From assembly GCF_030936135.1 (NCBI RefSeq), contig NC_082604.1, positions 4,161,001 to 4,225,000 on the forward strand: 64,000 nucleotides of DNA, in the 5' to 3' direction. The notes below the pieces were generated by a model. It was not told where the DNA came from. It worked only from the letters and a program-made list of their open reading frames with translations, and did not search any database. Origin of the DNA: Gavia stellata. Lineage: Eukaryota > Chordata > Aves > Gaviiformes > Gaviidae. Both the position numbers and the translations under genes were made by a program. This document shows positions 59,601 through 64,000 of this stretch, piece by piece. How positions within the stretch are numbered: the first letter of the stretch is position 1; each line of letters opens with the position of its first letter.

Positions 59601-62600
59601 AAAATATAGAAAGGCTGCTTAGAAACATACTATTTTTATGTCTAGCACATTATCTCTTATACAGAGTTTATTTCCAAATGTAGTTAAACAGCATGTAACT
59701 TAAAATTAAAATACATATATGCCTTTAATTTCTTTATGTCCTATTATCTTTGGATCTTAGTTGGAACAGATATATGTGAAGAAAGGGTGATTTTTTTTTT
59801 TTTTTTAAGTTAACCGCATCCCTTAAACTGCAGGCTGCTCTTGAAATTAGGGACTATAACAGCCACTTTAGTCAAGACACAGAGAAATAAAATAGCTCAG
59901 CCAAGATGTGGCAGACAGAATTAACTACCTGCAAATTCCAATTATCCACTTACCAGTTTTCTCTAACAAAACACAATCCTCACATTGTAACAATGTAACT
60001 TCTGATACGTGTAATATTTTAATTTAATTTGCTAAATAGTCACCTGTTTTTAATAATTTTCTACTACGAATACATAGAAATGCACATCTTTCTTTGTATG
60101 TTCTGGAATTATATTTTTCCCTAATGCTAAAAATCAGTAAATCAAATTACTGCAGCTATTTAAATTCAGGAGACACCCTCTGCAGCTAAATGGGACAGAA
60201 CACTTAAAAACAAAAATGGAGTTATTTTTCATCTCTCTTAATTGCTTATAACGCATCAGTAATCATAGTACGTAGAAGTGAGTCCTTTTGTGTTTCTATT
60301 TGACAAGAACAGTGAAGTGAAAAAGAATAATGTCAGCACTTCATGTTCTCCAGTCTTCCTTGCTTTAACACACTGTAACACAACAAAATCATTTGCTTCC
60401 CTGTGTCGACAGTTTCAAGACCAGGGGCACATTTATGTCATGTTCCTGGCTCTGGAAGGTTCCCATTGATCAATATTATGGGGACACTCCAGCTGTGAAA
60501 CAGTTCATCTCCTTCCGGAACCCTGAAAACCCTGAATCTCAAAAGCTGGAGAACATTTGATTACATAATGTTGACAGATTTTAAGAACTACCACGTGACA
60601 AACATGGAACAACATCTGGCCACCGTTCAGTAGAGTGACCTGTAGGTGGATCTAAGGAAGTACGTTCTCGATGCTGAATTCTTTCTAATGACTTAGAAGT
60701 CCGTCCCAGCCCGAAAACAACATCAAACACGGTGCTTGTCAATTGGCATCATCAGTCATGCAAGGTGCCGAGCAGTGCAATGTTTCACAGACTCTGAAAA
60801 GTACAGGTTTTGTTTTGCTGGGAAACTGCTACCCTAAATGGATTATACCATTACCGAGGAAAAAGTCAGTTGAATTACAGCTACGATAGACATCTCTGAA
60901 AGAACAGTTAATCATTCTGTCCTAGGAACGACAGCAGACAGAAATTTAGAAATGTTCATAGCCGACAAATTTCCAGGACAAACATTTCTGAAAACATTAA
61001 ATAACACTTGCATTCACTTTTCAAAAGCTAAAGCCAAGGTCTGCTCATTTTAACAATCCTCTGAAGTACCTCTGAGGGAAAGAAGACAGAAATCCTGTAC
61101 TGCTTTGAAGAACTGCACACTCTGCAGTGTCTCAACTACCTTGGAACTCTCCACCAAGCCTCATGCTTCACGTCGGAGCTTCTCACTGAATACAGTGTTG
61201 TACCTTAACAGGTAGGTTTCTAAGGAAGCATGAAGAGAAGGTGACAAGGACTACTGTCCATAGGCATTTCCCACTGAGGCTGAATGATTTCACCTGAGGT
61301 AAACATGTCATTCTAAACAGTACTACACCACAGTTCCATAACAATAAAATCAGCTGGGTTCATACAGCCACAATTTTTCCCAGGTCCTCCTCATCTCGTC
61401 CCTATTTCGGAGCTGCACAGGTGCCCCTGACCTGTGAACATTTAAGACTCTTGAGTCTTCCTCTAGTTGTAAGGGAAATTAATGTAAACTTATAAACACA
61501 CACCGAGTTCACACGTCAGAAGAACAAAAAAGGGACCATTAAGACAGAGAAGACAAAGCAATCTAAAGACAGGAGGCAAAAAACAGTTGAGCATGTACCA
61601 CCACCCATCAACATCAATTCGTCATCAGAGAGAGCAAAAATAACACTCACGCAAACCATAGATGAGGATATAACAATTATTCAGCACGTTCTCATACCTA
61701 ACAACCCACCAAACATGATCTACATTGAATAATCATAAGAAGCTGCATAATACAAACATTGAGACTTTACACAAAAGAAAAATGAACGCTTATACACAAA
61801 CTACTCCAGATCCATTTCAGTATTCCTAGTCATGAAGAGCAATGCTTCAGGATTACAATAATGATAGCAGGATTCAGGATGACTATCCTAAAAAAAGGCA
61901 CCCTACTACTTTTAATATTACTTCCTCATGCTTTTCATCTTCAAGACATTTTACAAAAGGAAGCTTATTTTCACAAACTGCTTCATAACGTCTGGGTTTT
62001 ATTTTACTGATGGGAGAACAAAGTGATCGGAGACACTAAAGCATTTGTGCAAACCCTCGGAAGACGCCAGTAAACGCTTTCCCCTCTGCTTTTCTCATTT
62101 ACATCTGTCAATTAGGTGACTTTACAGAGTTCTCCAATGTCAGACAGCGTGGGAGGAGAATCAAGCTCCATATTTAAACAGCTTTTGGAACATGTAACTC
62201 CAAGGCCAGCCCGAAGAAGAGGAGACTGCATGTGTGGGCAGAGGGGCAGCGTGTCGATCAGTCAGAAGGGCCCCGATGCGGGGGACGGCGGTGCGGGGCG
62301 CAGCGGGAGCAGGCTGGCAGTGCCTGAGCCACACCACCCGGCTGCAGGGAGCCTGGCTGCTGGGCAGACACTGCTCAGATCCACAACCGCTCCTTCCCAA
62401 CTCTGTTTCTGGTCTTCCCACCACCCTTCGCTGTGTCCCCGTGCAGGGGTAAGGCACGGCGGAGCAGCCCTTGTTCTGCTCTTCCACGAGGTCAAGTTTC
62501 CGACTCGACCATGGCACGGAGCCGCCAGCGCTGCCGGCGGCGGTGCGGGAGCTGGTCTGTCCCGGTCGGAGCGTGTCCCGCTCCGCCCGAACCTCACAGG

Positions 62601-62819
62601 AGGAAAACGTCCTCTCCCCCGACCGCTTCCTACCGGGCACACCATGATTTTACCCAGGGCAAACAGAGGCTGCTCCCGACCCCTCACCGCCTGCAACAGG
62701 GGCGGCGAAGGCAGGGACAGCCCACCGGAGCCAGGGCGCGGGACCGACCCCCGGCCGGGCTCCCCGGGCCTCCCCTGCCGAGCTGCGCACCCCCCTCCCC
62801 GGCCTTACCTGCCCGTCAT
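32534..62819 (-). CDS. LIMS2: LIMS2 (PINCH-2), five-LIM focal adhesion adaptor, complete
   Basis: PINCH-2 binds the ankyrin repeats of integrin-linked kinase through LIM1 and, with parvin, forms the ILK-PINCH-parvin complex that links integrins to actin. Ten exons (62809-62819, 48236-48395, 47341-47407, 46910-47030, 36710-36859, 35728-35878, 34689-34781, 33758-33806, 33495-33570, 32534-32681) join to 1,026 bases, 341 residues, which from memory is also the human length. Five LIM domains start near C15, C76, C140, C198 and C257. LIM3 and LIM4 have His (H163, H221) as fourth zinc ligand. A basic tail [14 protein letters not shown] precedes the end DLNSA. The start [14 protein letters not shown] and this C-terminus separate LIMS2 from its paralogue LIMS1. 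GPR17 lies in intron 4 on the other strand. Confidence 0.96.
33495..33570 (-). CDS. LIMS2: LIMS2 exon 9, LIM5
   Basis: [20 protein letters not shown] then IKLTL and two bases of Lys. Acceptor TTGCAG, donor GAA|GTAAGT. Confidence 0.95.
33758..33806 (-). CDS. LIMS2: LIMS2 exon 8, LIM5 start
   Basis: A 49-base exon: [16 protein letters not shown] plus one base. CYNCSH rather than CFHCNR is another LIMS2-like mark. Acceptor GTGCAG, donor ATG|GTAAGA. Confidence 0.94.
34689..34781 (-). CDS. LIMS2: LIMS2 exon 7, LIM4 end
   Basis: [20 protein letters not shown] then [11 protein letters not shown], phase 0 at both ends. Acceptor TTACAG, donor CAG|GTAAAT. Confidence 0.96.
34885..35043 (-). repeat. 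CR1 fragment
   Basis: About 160 bases typical of the CR1 3' end: GAATGGTTTGGGTTGGAAGG, then AGATCATCTAGTTCCAAC, then CTGGCCTTGAACACTTCC. In LIMS2 intron 6, same strand as LIMS2. Confidence 0.9.
35073..35240 (+). repeat. Unidentified repeat, copy A
   Basis: Diverged copy of the sequence at 40060-40250. Shared blocks include GATAGGTAGA, CTGCTGAAAG, TCTATACTGA, AAGAGAAACAGG and ATTTCAAA/ACTTCAAA in the same order. Family not recognised. Confidence 0.6.
35728..35878 (-). CDS. LIMS2: LIMS2 exon 6, LIM3 end to LIM4
   Basis: [20 protein letters not shown], then [19 protein letters not shown] and QWHVE. Acceptor TTTCAG, donor GAG|GTGAGG. Confidence 0.96.
36710..36859 (-). CDS. LIMS2: LIMS2 exon 5, LIM2 end to LIM3
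   Basis: [20 protein letters not shown], then [12 protein letters not shown] and [11 protein letters not shown]. Acceptor ACCAG, donor GG|GTATGT. Confidence 0.96.
37279..37790 (-). repeat. CR1 retroposon, 5'-truncated, with end of pol frame
   Basis: Minus-strand element starting (its 3' end) with CAGAATCACAGAATCAGTAC and GGTTGGAAAAGACC. A minus-strand frame reads [16 protein letters not shown] and [20 protein letters not shown], the C-terminus of CR1 reverse transcriptase. An A-rich then CA-rich tract (37340-37470) lies between the 3' tail and this frame. A dead copy. Confidence 0.92.
37340..37470. repeat. A-rich/CA-rich low-complexity tract inside CR1
   Basis: Two long A runs followed by C/A-only sequence of the CACAACAACAA type. 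It occupies the place where CR1 normally has about 50 bases of ordinary sequence. Confidence 0.75.
39281..39288 (+). promoter_or_regulatory. GPR17: Candidate GPR17 TATA box
   Basis: TATATAGA, with a CTCAGC initiator-like site at 39307-39312 about 29 bases downstream and a CAGCTG E-box at 39183-39188 upstream. It lies inside LIMS2 intron 4, about 4.4 kb before the GPR17 coding exon and on the same strand. Confidence 0.5.
39310..39458 (+). other. GPR17: Candidate GPR17 5' non-coding exon
   Basis: Runs from the predicted start site after the TATA box to an ideal donor AG|GTAAGA at 39459. It contains no ATG, as suits a leader exon. It could splice to the acceptor at 43600 (after a long T tract) or 43634 (TTTCAG) just before the GPR17 start codon. 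Inferred from signals only. Confidence 0.45.
40060..40250 (+). repeat. Unidentified repeat, copy B
   Basis: Second copy of the 35073-35240 sequence, same orientation, 5 kb away in LIMS2 intron 4. It has about 30 extra bases near its right end before GGAGGC. Confidence 0.6.
43673..44707 (+). CDS. GPR17: GPR17, class A (P2Y-like/CysLT-like) G protein-coupled receptor
   Basis: GPR17 is a plasma-membrane Gi-type receptor of the oligodendrocyte lineage that restrains maturation of precursors; reported ligands remain debated. One uninterrupted 344-residue frame. The N-terminus has N-glycosylation sites at N13 and N19 (others at N181/182 and N268). TM1 has GN at 53-54 and TM2 LAVAD at 78-82. C109 and C186 can form the conserved disulfide. 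The DRY motif is DRF (133-135), TM6 has CFVP (252-255), and TM7 has DPVMY (298-302). The end [12 protein letters not shown] matches the family. The start is fixed by an in-frame TGA two codons upstream. The human short form is about 339 residues, so this copy looks complete. It lies in LIMS2 intron 4, opposite strand. Confidence 0.97.
   Translation: MNGPGDPSSLLFNCSTQTNFSLETSEQCGKETHLENILFATFYFLDFILAFVGNALALWLFIRDQKSGTPANIFLMHLAVADLSFVLVLPTRLVYHFSGNHWPFGEIPCRLTGFLFYLNMYASIYFLMCISVDRFLAIVHPVKSIKLRRSLYAHLACAFLWVIVGVAMAPLLLSVQTVEMNNTTICLQLYREKASRHALVSLAVAFTFPFFTTVTCYLLIIRSLKSGNRVEKHLKEKAIKMIIMVLMIFLVCFVPYHVNRYIYILHYNGTKTSCETQRILALSNRITSCLTSLNGAFDPVMYFFVAEKFREALCNLFCVKKTVMLPQTYEGKTNESSLSAKSEL
44923..44942. 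repeat. 20-base perfect palindrome
   Basis: ACTGTACAGT repeated twice in tandem, which is self-complementary. It sits between two direct copies of GTACAGTTCTACTG (44913-44926 and 44936-44949). Confidence 0.85.
45002..45007 (+). terminator. GPR17: Candidate GPR17 poly(A) signal ATTAAA
   Basis: The common ATTAAA variant, followed within about 10 to 35 bases by a T/GT-rich tract (TTTTGTCTTTTGGTTG then a T run). No canonical AATAAA is seen near the GPR17 stop. Confidence 0.45.
46910..47030 (-). CDS. LIMS2: LIMS2 exon 4, LIM2
   Basis: [20 protein letters not shown] and then [20 protein letters not shown]. Acceptor TTGCAG, donor CAG|GTAAGA. The following intron (about 10 kb) contains GPR17. Confidence 0.96.
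47341..47407 (-). CDS. LIMS2: LIMS2 exon 3, LIM1 end
   Basis: [20 protein letters not shown] then EC plus one base. It holds the last LIM1 ligands and the first CxxC of LIM2. Acceptor TTCGCAG, donor GTG|GTAAGA. Confidence 0.95.
48236..48395 (-). CDS. LIMS2: LIMS2 exon 2, LIM1 first finger
   Basis: One base completes the Ser (1a) or Gly (1b) codon, then [20 protein letters not shown] up to GLFYE. Acceptor TTTCAG, donor GAG|GTGAGG. It contains C15, C18, H37, C40, C43 and C46. A downstream Met (MSDAL) could also serve as a start. Confidence 0.95.
48396..62808 (-). other. LIMS2: LIMS2 intron 1
   Basis: About 14.4 kb, AT-rich, with no CR1 that I recognise. It contains the alternative first exon 1b (56599-56720), poly-A at about 56510-56534, a T run at 59790-59807 and a 16-base palindrome with E-boxes at 49805. 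No other gene, RNA or coding frame stands out. Confidence 0.7.
56599..56720 (-). CDS. LIMS2: LIMS2 alternative first exon 1b (40 codons)
   Basis: A minus-strand frame starts at GCCATGG and reads [20 protein letters not shown], then continues to AAGIRG. It ends at GG|GTATGT in phase 2, the phase exon 2 needs. Splicing would give ...[15 protein letters not shown]. From memory the N-terminus resembles an alternative mammalian LIMS2 isoform with a similar Leu/Ala/Arg-rich start and LYRRRQ. It would lengthen the N-terminus by 37 residues. No transcript evidence is available here. Confidence 0.68.
62809..62819 (-). CDS. LIMS2: LIMS2 exon 1a, 11 coding bases (start codon)
   Basis: On the minus strand GCCGCCATG is followed by ACGGGCAG and donor GTAAGG. 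Joined to exon 2 it gives [14 protein letters not shown], the N-terminus I know for the main mammalian LIMS2 form. The start has a strong Kozak context and lies in a CpG island. The 5' UTR continues upstream from 62820. Confidence 0.88.
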
Positions 62820-62995
62820 GGCGGCGCGCCCCCGGCCGGCGCCGGGCTGTGGCGGAGGGGCTGCGAGGCGGGACAGGCGGCTCGGCGTTGCGGCTCCAGC
62901 CCCAGCGAGCCCCGGCGGGCAGCAGAAACCCCGCCCCGGCCCGGCCCGGCGGCGGCCCGGGCCCCCTGGGCGTGGGCGGGAGCCGCAGCCCCCGG

Positions 62996-63002
62996 TGACT
63001 CA
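62996..63002. promoter_or_regulatory. AP-1 consensus TGACTCA in LIMS2 promoter
   Basis: Exact TRE/AP-1 heptamer about 33 bases from the CArG box, in the LIMS2 promoter region. Motif match only. Confidence 0.4.
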
Positions 63003-63034
63003 GGGCAGCCCCCCCCGGCCCCGCGCATACTTTT

Positions 63035-63044
63035 CCTATAAAGG
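63035..63044. promoter_or_regulatory. Perfect CArG box (SRF site) upstream of LIMS2
   Basis: CCTATAAAGG fits CC(A/T)6GG exactly. It lies 216 bases upstream of the exon 1a start codon inside the CpG island. SRF/CArG control is typical of muscle and adhesion genes. Confidence 0.6.
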
Positions 63045-63269
63045 GAAAGAAATATTGAGTAACGCAGCGGCGGAGCGGGCCCGCCTCCCGGCCGCGGCGC
63101 GGGGACCTGGCGGCCCCGGGGCACGGCCCCTGCCCCTGCCCCTGCCCCGCCGCCGAAGCTGCTGCCGGGCTGCCCGGGAGCCGCTTCGCCCCACCGGGTA
63201 GTAAACACCTCGGCAGTTACTATGAGCCTGGGAGGGAGAGCGGAAACGCTGACGGTACGGTTTTATCAC

Positions 63270-64000
63270 GAAGCCGTTACCTGGTGTACAGTTATACCTG
63301 ACATATACCTCATCGATGCAACATTTTTTCCTGTGAACAAGGCGGCCACGCTTCCTGCCTGCTGCGACAGGCTGTTACGCTCCTTGCACATCCCCAAGGC
63401 GAGGGGAAAACAACTTTGCAGCGTGTTTTACCCTCAGGGCAGCAGAAGACACGTCTGGAAGGCTATCTTTTAGCAGGCGGTTAGATGGCATCCTTTGCTG
63501 CCAAAAGGAAGAGTGATGGTACTGCCTAATGAGGACTCCTCCAAGCATGATGGAGGGGGTAACATCTCTCTCTTCTTGCTGATGATCAAACTTTGTCCTG
63601 AGCACTTAAAGAGTTTTGTATTCTCTGACATAATACATATAATGTATCCATGCTAAAGCGATCCACCAAATGGAACAGGAAGCTTCTGCCCAAAAGCAAT
63701 TTCAGACTTTATTTGCATCTTGTAAGGGTATGATGCGACTCACCATTGCTACGGATATTGTTGCAAGCTTGGGACTGATGATGGAAACTCTGTGCTCTCT
63801 TGTTTCCTGGTGTCCAAACATATCATTTTTCAGCCCTGCAGTAAACATGTAGAATCATACGTGTTAAATTAGCAAATGGTATTTTTATTACTTATTTAAA
63901 CCAGGGTGAAGAATTGAGTTAGAAGTTCTTATTTTGGTTTAACGGTTGGTTGAGAAAAGGGTAATGGGTAATCTGATTAACGAACAGCCAACAATTTAAC
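63270..64000. other. Flank upstream of LIMS2
   Basis: After the CpG island the sequence returns to average composition. I see no exon, repeat or RNA gene. In human the next gene on this side is WDR33; nothing resembling it is visible here. Confidence 0.6.

Larger units (their letters stand above)
62240..63200. promoter_or_regulatory. LIMS2: CpG island, main LIMS2 promoter
   Basis: Strongly GC- and CpG-rich sequence in an otherwise AT-rich window, with GC boxes such as GGGCGGG. It covers LIMS2 exon 1a and continues upstream of it. No plus-strand gene starts here that I can support. Confidence 0.85.

Noticed and set aside
62116..63201. Open plus-strand frame of 361 codons
   Set aside because: It spans the CpG island, where high GC removes stop codons. 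The peptide is low-complexity Pro/Arg/Gly/Ala with no domain, and LIMS2 exon 1a lies on the other strand.
63670..63852. Open plus-strand frame of 60 codons upstream of LIMS2
   Set aside because: Unrecognised, short, without promoter or splice context.
1..64000. CRISPR array, phage, insertion sequence, operon or integrated virus
   Set aside because: No spaced direct repeats, bacterial gene packing, terminal repeats or viral gag/pol/env-like frames were seen. The content is that of an ordinary avian locus.

Overview
The window is vertebrate and almost certainly avian, probably galliform-like nuclear DNA. Genes are split by GT-AG introns. The only recognisable dispersed repeats are CR1 retroposon 3' ends, one of which keeps the CR1 polymerase C-terminus, and I recognise no mammalian SINE or L1 sequence. 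The gene order MYO7B - LIMS2, with GPR17 nested in LIMS2, matches the order I know from human 2q14.3. That synteny, with protein similarity, is the basis of the gene names.

Layout. (1) 189-26646, plus strand: the last 28 coding exons of MYO7B, an unconventional myosin VII. They cover the end of the lever-arm helix, MyTH4-FERM, SH3 and MyTH4-FERM. All exons join in frame to 1,295 codons plus stop; the motor and IQ exons lie upstream of the window. The 3' UTR probably ends near a poly(A) signal at 28276. (2) 28698-62819, minus strand: the whole LIMS2 (PINCH-2) gene, 10 coding exons encoding 341 residues and five LIM domains, with a long candidate 3' UTR (about 3.8 kb). Its first coding exon holds only 11 coding bases, in a CpG island at about 62.2-63.2 kb with a perfect CArG box. 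A second, phase-compatible first exon lies at 56599-56720. (3) 39281-45007, plus strand: GPR17, a class A receptor with a single coding exon (344 residues), inside the 10-kb LIMS2 intron 4. It has its own candidate TATA promoter, 5' non-coding exon and poly(A) signal. (4) 63.2-64 kb: upstream flank with nothing I can assign.

How they relate. MYO7B and LIMS2 converge tail to tail, and GPR17 lies inside LIMS2 on the opposite strand. The products act in different settings: microvillar adhesion complex transport (MYO7B), the ILK-PINCH-parvin focal adhesion complex (LIMS2), and oligodendrocyte-lineage signalling (GPR17). There is no operon-like link.

I found no new gene system. The most notable observations are a textbook AT-AC (U12-type) intron in MYO7B that is needed to keep the conserved frame, the second LIMS2 first exon, the candidate GPR17 promoter, and an unidentified ~170-bp sequence present in two copies 5 kb apart. 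All splice sites were read by eye with frame and family conservation as checks; there is no transcript evidence here.
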